6,925 nucleotides of DNA from a bacterium. Its GTDB lineage: Bacteria > Chlamydiota > Chlamydiia > Chlamydiales > 2-12-FULL-49-11. Within the stretch, counting starts at the first letter, position 1; every line of letters starts with the position of its first letter. The notes beneath the pieces are model-generated. The model did no database searches and was not told where the DNA came from. It saw nothing but the letters and a program-made list of their open reading frames with translations. The DNA is taken from positions 1 through 6,925 of the forward strand of contig JAHZKV010000101.1 in assembly GCA_022600215.1 (NCBI GenBank), written 5' to 3'. Both the position numbers and the translations under genes were made by a program. Of the stretch, positions 1 to 5,123 are shown piece by piece.

Positions 1-1
1 A

Positions 2-445
2 AAGGATCAAACCAATCATCATGTAATTGCTGTCATTGCAATTGCTGTGGTAACGCTTGTTGTTATAGCAAGAATTTATGATAGAGTTTCTTCAAGAAAT
101 GCTTTATTTGCATTAGGTGGCGTGGTTCTTCTATCTGCTATTGCTTCTACTACCACAGAGGCAAGAACAGGAACAGTATGCAGTAGATATTTATCCCTTT
201 CTCGATGGACACAAGAGCAGACTGCTATAGCAGGGGATAAATGGAGTAAATTTATGGAGTCTCTAGCTGCTCGCGGTCCAAGCTCTTGGAGAGCAACGGA
301 AGTACCGGAGGCAGCGGTGCTACCAGAAGAGGACGCAGTAGTCACAGCAGATGATGATCCTGAGGTCTCTGGAGACGATGCTCCTACAGCACCAAAGGCT
401 ACGCCTGCAGAAGTAATGAAGGCGGTAGTTGGAGCTGGAGAGTAA
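2..445 (+). CDS. Partial small membrane protein, Inc-like, N-terminus outside window
   Basis: I do not recognise this family. The frame is open to the left edge, so the gene starts upstream. A GTG at 47 is a possible start on paper, but it would begin inside a hydrophobic segment and is unlikely. The visible 147 residues contain two hydrophobic segments (about residues 8-23, VIAVIAIAVVTLVVIA, and 34-49, ALFALGGVVLLSAIAS) separated by a charged loop of about 10 residues (RIYDRVSSRN). A soluble region with one Cys and several Trp follows, then a low-complexity acidic Ala/Pro/Asp/Glu tail (about 100-135) that is probably disordered. A short-looped hydrophobic pair is the hallmark of chlamydial inclusion-membrane proteins, which are secreted by the type III system and inserted in the host-derived vacuole. 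That assignment is inference from architecture and likely host phylum. An ordinary inner-membrane protein is the alternative. The gene ends 27 bases before a strong terminator. Confidence 0.7.
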   Translation, partial: KDQTNHHVIAVIAIAVVTLVVIARIYDRVSSRNALFALGGVVLLSAIASTTTEARTGTVCSRYLSLSRWTQEQTAIAGDKWSKFMESLAARGPSSWRATEVPEAAVLPEEDAVVTADDDPEVSGDDAPTAPKATPAEVMKAVVGAGE

Positions 446-472
446 GAAACAGAAAGTTTGATAAGAATGAAG

Positions 473-502
473 GGTAGAGCATCATAGCTCTGCCTTTTTT
501 TT
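473..502 (+). terminator. Rho-independent terminator of the Inc-like gene
   Basis: An 8-bp stem GGTAGAGC / GCTCTGCC (one G-U pair) with a six-base loop ATCATA is followed by eight T. This is a textbook intrinsic terminator for the rightward gene ending at 445. The convergent fabI ends inside the T tract: its TAA stop is read from 503-501. On the leftward strand the hairpin is followed only by a mixed pyrimidine stretch, so termination of fabI here would be weaker. Confidence 0.85.
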
Positions 503-1454
503 ATAGTGGAGCAGGGTGAAGTAGGCTTTCGTGATCTTTTCGTGGAGGGCATTTTACTTCTTCTTCTCTTGCTGGGCAAGGCCCCATGATATGAAGACCA
601 TTATCCACAAAGATAGTTGAGCCAGTAATACTTTTTGCTCCATCGCTACATAAAAATGCAGCCGTTTTTCCAACATCAGCAGCAGATAGTGGGTGTACAA
701 GAGGAGCATGAGTTTCACTAAACTCTATCATAGCATCAATACCGCCAATAGCAGTTGCTGCTCGGCTAGATAGTGGTCCTGCGGAAATAGAATTCACTCG
801 CAGCTCAAATTTTCTTCCCAGCTCATAAGCAAGGGTTTTAGTATCGCTTTCAAGTGCAGCTTTTGCAGAGCTCATCCCTCCGCCATATCCAGGGATAGCT
901 CGCTGGGCAGCTAAATAGGATAAGTTCAAGATGGTACCACCAGCATGCATATTATTTGCAAAATGTGCTGCTAGGCTCACAAAAGAATAAGAAGAATTAC
1001 TCACTGCATCTAAATATCCTTGTCTAGATGTTTCTGAGAGAGGCTTTTTGATCTCTGGGGCATTTGCCAAAGAGTGGATCAAAAAATCAATGTTGCCAAA
1101 GTCCTGCTCGACAAGTCTTGCCACATCGGCAATAGCAAAGTCTTTCTTCTCTCTATATCTTTTATTCTCCAGCACGCTAGCGGGAACTTCATCCATGGTA
1201 TCAAAGCTTGCATCCAAGGGATAGATCTTTGCGATCTTTAGCATTTCGCCATTGTCTAGATTCGTATCAAGCTTGCCATTATCAAGTGATTTTTTAAAAA
1301 TATCAAAGAGGGGAACCCATGTTCCAATAATAATTTGACACCCTTGTTCCGCAAGCGCTTTTGCTATAGCCCAGCCATATCCTCGATCATCAGCAATACC
1401 AGCAATAAAGGCCTTTTTACCATGTAAATTTTTCATGAGAACATTGTAAGACAT
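501..1454 (-). CDS. fabI: Enoyl-[acyl-carrier-protein] reductase (NADH), FabI, plant/chlamydial type
   Basis: FabI catalyses the last step of each fatty-acid elongation round, the NADH-dependent reduction of trans-2-enoyl-ACP, in the cytoplasm. It is an atypical short-chain dehydrogenase/reductase. The Rossmann nucleotide-binding motif is AGIADDRGYGWA (G19, G25, G27), followed by GTWVP. SLANAPE lies at about 128-134. The active-site block SYLAAQRAIPGYGGGMSSAK contains Tyr180, Tyr190 and Lys198. ISAGPLSSRAA (about 223-233) and the end VDNGLHIMG also fit. An insertion between the GTW motif and the HSLAN motif, and the wording IPGYGGGMSSAKAALESD, are characteristic of plastid and chlamydial enzymes rather than E. 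coli FabI. The protein is 317 residues against roughly 300 for chlamydial FabI. The surplus is a charged, Cys/Pro-containing C-terminal tail after residue 291, plus perhaps six N-terminal residues. An in-frame ATG at 1436 is an alternative start, and neither start has a good Shine-Dalgarno. Confidence 0.96.
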   Translation of the reverse strand: MSYNVLMKNLHGKKAFIAGIADDRGYGWAIAKALAEQGCQIIIGTWVPLFDIFKKSLDNGKLDTNLDNGEMLKIAKIYPLDASFDTMDEVPASVLENKRYREKKDFAIADVARLVEQDFGNIDFLIHSLANAPEIKKPLSETSRQGYLDAVSNSSYSFVSLAAHFANNMHAGGTILNLSYLAAQRAIPGYGGGMSSAKAALESDTKTLAYELGRKFELRVNSISAGPLSSRAATAIGGIDAMIEFSETHAPLVHPLSAADVGKTAAFLCSDGAKSITGSTIFVDNGLHIMGPCPAREEEVKCPPRKDHESLLHPAPL

Positions 1455-1461
1455 TCTTTAT

Positions 1462-1482
1462 CAAAAACTCAAGGGGTTTTTG
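1462..1482 (-). promoter_or_regulatory. Imperfect hairpin in the fabI leader
   Basis: On the plus strand CAAAAACTC and GAG-like GGGTTTTTG arms pair over 9 bp (one G-T) around a three-base loop. On the fabI mRNA strand the G-T pair becomes a C-A mismatch, leaving about 8 pairs. The structure would end 7 bases before the ATG at 1454, where a ribosome-binding site would be expected. It may affect fabI translation, or it may be chance in an AT-rich stretch. Confidence 0.3.
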
Positions 1483-1483
1483 T

Positions 1484-1512
1484 TTGATATAATTACGTTA
1501 TAATAATATAAT
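1484..1512 (+). promoter_or_regulatory. Strong sigma70-like promoter for the 1542-1985 gene
   Basis: TTGATA (1484-1489), a 17-base spacer and a perfect TATAAT (1507-1512) precede the small membrane-protein gene. The predicted transcription start near 1519 leaves a short leader containing the ribosome-binding site AAGGAGAGG at 1527-1535. This is the best promoter match in the window. Confidence 0.7.
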
Positions 1513-1527
1513 ATTTTTATAACGTAA
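1493..1527. promoter_or_regulatory. Perfect 11-bp inverted repeat over the promoter, candidate operator
   Basis: The arms TTACGTTATAA (1493-1503) and TTATAACGTAA (1517-1527) are exact reverse complements with 13 bases between them. The repeat is centred on 1510, inside the TATAAT at 1507-1512. The left arm lies in the -35/-10 spacer and the right arm covers the predicted start of transcription. A transcript starting near 1519 would lack the left arm, so an RNA hairpin is unlikely and a DNA site for a dimeric or tetrameric repressor is the better reading. It could control fabI as well. No regulator gene is visible nearby. Confidence 0.5.
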
Positions 1528-1528
1528 A
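1500..1528 (-). promoter_or_regulatory. Possible fabI promoter, divergent
   Basis: Read leftwards, TTTACG (1528-1523) and TATTAT (1505-1500) are separated by 17 bases, an acceptable sigma70-type promoter giving a leader of about 40 bases to the ATG at 1454. It overlaps the rightward promoter and the inverted repeat at 1493-1527, so both directions could share one control site. The stretch is very AT-rich, so other -10 choices exist. Confidence 0.35.
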
Positions 1529-1541
1529 GGAGAGGTGTATT

Positions 1542-1985
1542 ATGCACGTAAGAGATTGTCCAAAAATTTTTACTACAGCAATTATTGGACTGGCAGCTGC
1601 AGGAAGCGCTACGATTCTTAGGTCAGAAGATAGAGATCCAAGGTATGGCATTCAATTAGCAGCAATAGGGGCTATTGCGCTTTTAGCTATTTCCTATGTG
1701 AATAAATTGATAGATGCTATTGGAGTGGTTTCTTGCGTACCTTTTGTTTTTGTAGTAACAACGCTTGCTATGAATGCTTCTTGTCCAGATTTAATAGGAG
1801 AAGATCGCAAAGCTCAGAGAGCAAAAATAAGATCCCAGTTGGATTTATATCAATGTGGGCATCCAGCAAGTGATAAGTTAGGAAAATGTATTTTGCTACA
1901 AAAGGCATTGTTTCAATTGGATGCTGATGAGGAACTCGCATCAATGTGGAATCAAGCTAGAGTCCCTTTAGGTACTTCTGAGTAG
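1542..1985 (+). CDS. Small membrane protein of unknown function, Inc-like
   Basis: I do not recognise this 147-residue protein. The start is well supported by AAGGAGAGG at 1527-1535 and the promoter at 1484-1512. Hydrophobic segments lie at about 10-26, 37-52 (IQLAAIGAIALLAIS) and 58-78 (GVVSCVPFVFVVTTLAM). The last two are separated by only a few residues (YVNKLID), giving the bilobed hydrophobic hairpin seen in chlamydial inclusion-membrane proteins. The C-terminal 65 residues are soluble, predicted helical and charged, with Cys at 81, 105 and 116. Layout and loop character (NKL here, DRV in the partner) resemble the protein ending at 445 on the other side of fabI, so they may be diverged paralogs, though sequence identity is low. 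The Inc assignment is inference. The coding region itself is well supported by start signals, length and composition. Confidence 0.72.
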   Translation: MHVRDCPKIFTTAIIGLAAAGSATILRSEDRDPRYGIQLAAIGAIALLAISYVNKLIDAIGVVSCVPFVFVVTTLAMNASCPDLIGEDRKAQRAKIRSQLDLYQCGHPASDKLGKCILLQKALFQLDADEELASMWNQARVPLGTSE

Positions 1986-2001
1986 AATATAGAGTCTTTG
2001 C

Positions 2002-2030
2002 GTGACAGATCCAAATGGATTTGTTAGAAT
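2002..2030 (+). promoter_or_regulatory. holA promoter with extended -10, abutting the ATG
   Basis: GTGACA (2002-2007), a 17-base spacer and TAGAAT (2025-2030), preceded by TG (2022-2023), form an extended -10 promoter. Only six bases (GGGGTA) separate the -10 from the holA ATG at 2037, so transcription would start at or within a base of the start codon. A small inverted repeat CAAATGGATTTG (2012-2023) occupies the spacer. Confidence 0.55.
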
Positions 2031-2036
2031 GGGGTA

Positions 2037-2951
2037 ATGGAAGTAAAGACAGAGAAAGACTTTTTTGTAGGAGCGCCCTCCAGCAGAAATCTTATTGTCG
2101 CTGATGAAAAGGATGTTCCACATCTAATAAAGCGCATAAAAGAGAAGGTAAAAGGAGAGGTTTTCTACTTCGGAGAAGAGCAAACTTTTTCAGAGATGAT
2201 GAATGAGCTTTTACAGCCCTCCCTCTTTGGAGGAGAGAAAATCTTTATCATTACAAATAGCGAAAGCTACAGCGAAGAGCAGTGGAAGCTACTCTTTAAG
2301 GAAAAGGAAGGGCAGCTTTTTTTCCTTCAAAAGTCTGCAAAAAAAACTCCCACAGAAAAATTTAAAAAGTATGGTTCTTTTTTATCCCTCACAGAAGAAA
2401 AGCCTTGGGAGAGAAAAAATCGTCTCGTAGCCGAAGCAATATATACTATTCACAAAGATGGGATCCAAATCTCTCAGCCCGTTGCTACCTCCTTTGTAGA
2501 TAGAGTGTTTTTTGATCTCCACCTTTTCCACACAGAGCTAGATAAGCTTCGAGCCTTTGCACATGGTCGCCAAAGGATAGATGAGCGTGATATCGATGCC
2601 CTCATAGCACCACTTCCAGAAGAAAATGCCTTCAAAGTAGCAGAAGAAATATTATGGAAGGGAAAGCTACCAGAAAATTTTCCTATCGATACCATCTCCA
2701 CCCTCCTTCAAGTCATAGGGGCCTTCCGTTTTGGGGCATATCTCGGCCTAAAGCTCCTCTCCAAAGAGCCAGCCAAAATACCCCCTTGGCAAGAAAAAAA
2801 ATATAAGCAAAAAGCTCTCCACCTCGGACCACACTTCTTCAAAAAAGTACTCACCACCCTCTTCGAAATAGAAGAGCGTGCCAAGCAATCCTCCCTCTCC
2901 CCACAGCACCTCTTCGATCTTCTTGTACTCCAAGTCCTTTCTTTCTCTTAG
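2037..2951 (+). CDS. holA: DNA polymerase III delta subunit, HolA-like
   Basis: Delta is the clamp-loader subunit that opens the beta sliding clamp during replication. The 304 residues follow the delta family, though divergently. A Rossmann-like N-terminal domain (about 18-120) carries LLQPSLFGGEKIFII (58-72), the typical 'slfgg.r.v.i' strand. KPWERKNRLVAEAI (122-135) matches the linker to the lid domain. ISQPVATSFVDRV...FHTELDKLRAFAHGRQRIDERDIDALI (145-190) matches the conserved 'l..EleKL..y......i...dv..l' region. The collar domain includes PPWQEKKYKQKALHL (249-263) and LTTLFEIEERAKQSS (272-286). P-loop ATPase motifs are absent, as expected for delta. It is slightly shorter than the usual 330-340 residues. 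The stop TAG (2949-2951) lies inside the first hairpin of the downstream repeat. In C. trachomatis the equivalent position is CT047. No ribosome-binding site is evident, only GGGG three bases before the ATG. Confidence 0.85.
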   Translation: MEVKTEKDFFVGAPSSRNLIVADEKDVPHLIKRIKEKVKGEVFYFGEEQTFSEMMNELLQPSLFGGEKIFIITNSESYSEEQWKLLFKEKEGQLFFLQKSAKKTPTEKFKKYGSFLSLTEEKPWERKNRLVAEAIYTIHKDGIQISQPVATSFVDRVFFDLHLFHTELDKLRAFAHGRQRIDERDIDALIAPLPEENAFKVAEEILWKGKLPENFPIDTISTLLQVIGAFRFGAYLGLKLLSKEPAKIPPWQEKKYKQKALHLGPHFFKKVLTTLFEIEERAKQSSLSPQHLFDLLVLQVLSFS

Positions 2952-3091
2952 GGCTTTGCCCTAAGAACCCAGCAAAGGGTAATAACCCTTTGCAAACCCG
3001 TCTTTTATTTTTTTGTAATACAAAAAAATCAGTGATAGGTTTCTTAAGGATCCTGATCCTTGAGCGGGGGAAGTGGGGGCAGCGCCCCCAC
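2947..3091 (+). repeat. Compound hairpin intergenic repeat, copy 1
   Basis: The core unit 2947-2999 (53 bases) matches 3824-3876 at 51 of 53 positions. It holds two hairpins: CTTAGGGC-TTT-GCCCTAAG (2947-2965) and GCAAAGGG-TAATAA-CCCTTTGC (2972-2993). Downstream are an A/T-armed palindrome at 3007-3029 (11-bp arms built on ATTTTTTTGTA), a hairpin CTTAAGGATC/GATCCTTGAG (3043-3064, one G-U) and GTGGGGGC-AGC-GCCCCCAC (3073-3091). The same order (two core hairpins, A/T palindrome, G/C-rich hairpin) recurs in copy 2. No ORF of note lies in it. It behaves like a REP or MITE-type element, and its hairpins could also terminate or stabilise the holA transcript. Confidence 0.85.
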
Positions 3092-3093
3092 AT

Positions 3094-3122
3094 TTGTGGA
3101 TAATGAAGAGATGTGGTAGACT
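3094..3122 (+). promoter_or_regulatory. Methyltransferase-gene promoter with extended -10, abutting the ATG
   Basis: TTGTGG (3094-3099), a 17-base spacer and TAGACT (3117-3122), preceded by TG (3114-3115), form an extended -10 promoter. Six bases (TTTTGT) lie between the -10 and the ATG at 3129, the same spacing as at holA, and there is no ribosome-binding site. The -35 starts three bases after the last hairpin of repeat copy 1. Confidence 0.45.
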
Positions 3123-3128
3123 TTTTGT

Positions 3129-3797
3129 ATGACGTTATATTTGTTACCAAATTTGCTTGCGGAAGATGGGGAGATTTCTTTATCTATTCCTGCGGGCGTG
3201 GAAGAAATTTTGTATGAGCTGGATGGGTTTTTTGTGGAGACGCCGAAGGTGGCAAGGAAATTTTTGAAGCATTTTGATTTTGATCGACTGCGTGATAAGC
3301 CGATGGAGGTGATTGATCGTAAGAGTGAAGATTTCTCTGAGCATTTGAAGTTGTTAAAGAGTGGCAGCTATGGTCTCCTTTCAGACTGTGGCCTTCCTTG
3401 TATTGCTGATCCAGGTGCGCGTCTTGTGTACCTTGCGAAGAATGAAGGTATTTTGGTGGAGGCTATCCCTGGGCCATCGAGTATTTTCTTAGCATTGATG
3501 CTTTCTGGTTTGTATTCACAAAAGTTTACCTTTTATGGTTATATGCCTCGTCAGATGGATGGTGGATTGCGTAGAGATAGAAGCTTGCAAGTGTATATCC
3601 AGACGCCTTATAAGACCGAGACCACACTACAAAATCTGATGGATATTTTAGAGCCACGCGATATGCTTTGTGTAGCCCTTGATTTGGGCTCAAAGCAGCA
3701 GCAAGTGCTTACTCATTCAGTAAAACAGTGGAAGAAGATGCAGTGGCCTGACCTGAAGAAGCGCCCTGCAGTATTCCTCATCCAAACCCGTACTTAG
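3129..3797 (+). CDS. Short RsmI/YraL-like SAM-dependent methyltransferase (tetrapyrrole-methylase fold)
   Basis: This 222-residue protein belongs to the tetrapyrrole (corrin/porphyrin) methylase superfamily, in the branch near RsmI, which 2'-O-methylates C1402 of 16S rRNA. Visible signatures are the N-terminal LYLLPNLL (3-10), FFVETPKVARKFLKHF (34-49), the cofactor-site block GLLSDCGLPCIADPGARLV (82-100), IPGPSSIFLALMLSGL (113-128), FTFYGYMPRQ (133-142), IQTPYKTETTL (157-167) and KRPAVFLI (211-218). RsmI proper is about 280 residues with an extra C-terminal region. This shorter form is a distinct subgroup also found in Chlamydia (CT048, annotated yraL) and Bacteroidetes, so the exact substrate is uncertain; ribosomal RNA is the likeliest. 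It follows holA, as in Chlamydia. Repeat copy 2 begins 26 bases after its stop. Confidence 0.88.
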   Translation: MTLYLLPNLLAEDGEISLSIPAGVEEILYELDGFFVETPKVARKFLKHFDFDRLRDKPMEVIDRKSEDFSEHLKLLKSGSYGLLSDCGLPCIADPGARLVYLAKNEGILVEAIPGPSSIFLALMLSGLYSQKFTFYGYMPRQMDGGLRRDRSLQVYIQTPYKTETTLQNLMDILEPRDMLCVALDLGSKQQQVLTHSVKQWKKMQWPDLKKRPAVFLIQTRT

Positions 3798-3883
3798 TAG
3801 CATTGCCCCTCTTTCAAACCTTACTTAGGGCTCTGCCCTAAGAACCCGGCAAAGGGTAATAACCCTTTGCAAACCCTTTGCTG

Positions 3884-3907
3884 ATTTTTTTGTATGCACA
3901 AAAAAAT
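3884..3907. terminator. A/T-armed palindrome, possible bidirectional terminator
   Basis: ATTTTTTTGT and ACAAAAAAAT are exact 10-bp arms around ATGC. On each strand the hairpin's own distal arm is A-rich rather than U-rich, so it is not a textbook intrinsic terminator. It follows the GCAAAGGG hairpin and its T run starts 14 bases after that stem, between convergent genes. A terminator role is inferred from position; it may simply be part of the repeat. Confidence 0.4.
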
Positions 3908-3933
3908 AGAACCAAGTTTATTTCTTTTACTCC

Positions 3934-3957
3934 ATTTTTTGTGTATTCACAAAAAAT
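3934..3957. terminator. Second A/T-armed palindrome, possible bidirectional terminator
   Basis: ATTTTTTGTG and CACAAAAAAT form exact 10-bp arms around TATT, nearly a duplicate of the palindrome at 3884-3907 and similar to that at 3007-3029. The three share a T-run, GTA or GTG, loop, CA, A-run design. Confidence 0.4.
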
Positions 3958-3996
3958 CAAAGAGGGGTTTCCAAAGGGCGCGGCCATTTGGTGGGG

Positions 3997-4015
3997 TGTG
4001 GGGCAAAGCCCCACA
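3997..4015 (-). terminator. G/C-rich hairpin after hemW
   Basis: TGTGGGGC-AAA-GCCCCACA is an 8-bp stem that begins 16 bases past the hemW stop, read leftwards. There is no T tract after it on the hemW strand, so it may act as a 3'-end stabilising or pausing structure rather than a classic terminator. It is the terminal hairpin of repeat copy 2. Confidence 0.4.
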
Positions 4016-4031
4016 ATCAAAGCCCCACTAT

Positions 4032-5123
4032 CTAGATGAGATCCATGGCAACATCGTCGTAGAAGAGGAGACCTTTTGGAGAAAGGAGGAGGCGTTCTTT
4101 GGTTTCTATGAGATAGCCTTCTTGAAGGAGGCGTAAGATTTCTTGTTGCTTGTGGGAGAGGGCATTTTGGAAGGTCTCTTTTTTTATCCCTTTGAGCATA
4201 CGTAGTCCTGTCATCAAGAGCTCGCACTCTCTTTTTAGGTGGGGGAGCTTTTCGTAGAAGTCTTTTGGGTTGATATTATTTTTCACCCGCTCTTCATATT
4301 TTTTCAGGTTGCAGATATTTTGGAATCGCGCGCCATCTATGTAGCTGAAGGCGGAGGGGCCGATACCATGGAAGGGGCGCCCTTCCCAGTAGCCAGTATT
4401 GTGTACCGATTCTTTACCGCTCTTTGCAAAGGCGGAGATCTCATATCTTTTTAGCCCTATCTCTTCTAAGGCAGCTACGGCATCTTTGAGCATGAGGGTG
4501 CTATCTTTACTGGTGGGACGAAGTAATTCTAGCGACTTTTCTTTCTTGTGGAAAGGGGTGTAGGGCTCGATGGTGAGGTTGTATAGGGAGAGGTGAGAGA
4601 TGGGAAGTGTCTTGGTGGTAGCTAGTGTTTTTTGAAACATCTCTCTTGTTTGGTTGGGAACATCATACATTAAGTCGATGGTGATATTTTCTATTCCTGC
4701 ATCATAGGTTTCTTGTACCGCTTTTGCAGCTTTTGCTCCTGAATGGTTTCTCCCTAAAAATGTTAGTAAGCCGTCATCAAAACTTTGTACGCCTAAAGAA
4801 ACGCGATTGATCCCTGCTTTGGCAAAAGCTTCCATTGCTTCAAAGGTAACATCTTCGGGGTTGGCCTCAAGAGTGATTTCTTTTGCAGGGCCAGTTACCT
4901 CTAGGATTTTTTTTACATTTTTTGCGCCAAGTAAGAAGGGCGTACCACCTCCGAAGTAGATGGAGAGGAGGGGCGTTTCGTGCTCTTTGCTTTTTATCTC
5001 TTTAATAAGCAGGTCTGTAAAGGCGTCTATCTTTTCTTTTTTATAGCCTGTGACAAAAAAATGGCAGTAGGGACATTTTTTTCTACAAAAAGGGATGTGT
5101 AGATAGAGGCTTTTTCCTTTCAT
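4032..5123 (-). CDS. hemW: HemW, radical SAM heme-binding protein (HemN-like)
   Basis: The 363-residue protein is a radical SAM enzyme homologue of the coproporphyrinogen III oxidase HemN. YLHIPFCRKKCPYCHF carries the [4Fe-4S] cysteines C13, C17 and C20. The following F22, in place of the fourth Cys of true HemN (CxxxCxxCxC), together with the short N-terminus, points to HemW, which binds heme and is thought to deliver it to respiratory proteins. Other family motifs are IYFGGGTP (55-62), TLEANPED (84-91), INRVSLGVQSF (105-115), LMYDVPNQT (151-159), LSLYNLTIEPYTPF (178-191), HNTGYWEGRPFHGIGPSAFSY (241-261) and a C-terminal winged-helix-like region. Length fits HemW. Old annotations call the Chlamydia homologue (CT052) hemN. 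Its ATG shares one base with the upstream stop (TAATG), so translation is probably coupled. Confidence 0.93.
   Translation of the reverse strand: MKGKSLYLHIPFCRKKCPYCHFFVTGYKKEKIDAFTDLLIKEIKSKEHETPLLSIYFGGGTPFLLGAKNVKKILEVTGPAKEITLEANPEDVTFEAMEAFAKAGINRVSLGVQSFDDGLLTFLGRNHSGAKAAKAVQETYDAGIENITIDLMYDVPNQTREMFQKTLATTKTLPISHLSLYNLTIEPYTPFHKKEKSLELLRPTSKDSTLMLKDAVAALEEIGLKRYEISAFAKSGKESVHNTGYWEGRPFHGIGPSAFSYIDGARFQNICNLKKYEERVKNNINPKDFYEKLPHLKRECELLMTGLRMLKGIKKETFQNALSHKQQEILRLLQEGYLIETKERLLLSPKGLLFYDDVAMDLI

Larger units (their letters stand above)
3824..4015 (+). repeat. Compound hairpin intergenic repeat, copy 2
   Basis: The core 3824-3876 is a direct repeat of 2947-2999 with two substitutions; one is in the loop of the first hairpin (CTTAGGGC-TCT-GCCCTAAG, 3824-3842) and one in the linker. 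The second hairpin, GCAAAGGG-TAATAA-CCCTTTGC (3849-3870), is identical to copy 1. Two A/T-armed palindromes follow (3884-3907 and 3934-3957), then a G/C hairpin TGTGGGGC-AAA-GCCCCACA (3997-4015). AAAGCCCCAC recurs at 4019-4028. The element fills the whole gap between the convergent methyltransferase and hemW genes. No credible coding sequence lies in this gap. Confidence 0.85.

Noticed and set aside
76..579. A 167-codon minus-strand open frame overlapping the left gene and the end of fabI
   Set aside because: It overlaps both the Inc-like gene and the terminator, lacks family resemblance, and its Ala/Ser/Thr-rich sequence mirrors the acidic tail on the other strand.
2947..3091. Insertion sequence or CRISPR array
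   Set aside because: There is no transposase gene, no regular spacer spacing and only two copies about 0.9 kb apart.
3838..4227. Open frames in both strands across repeat copy 2
   Set aside because: They consist of translated hairpins and antisense hemW, with no start signals. The region is explained by the repeat.
4032..5123. Oxygen-independent coproporphyrinogen III oxidase HemN
   Set aside because: The cluster motif is CxxxCxxCxF rather than CxxxCxxCxC and the protein is about 90 residues shorter than HemN, so HemW is the better call.
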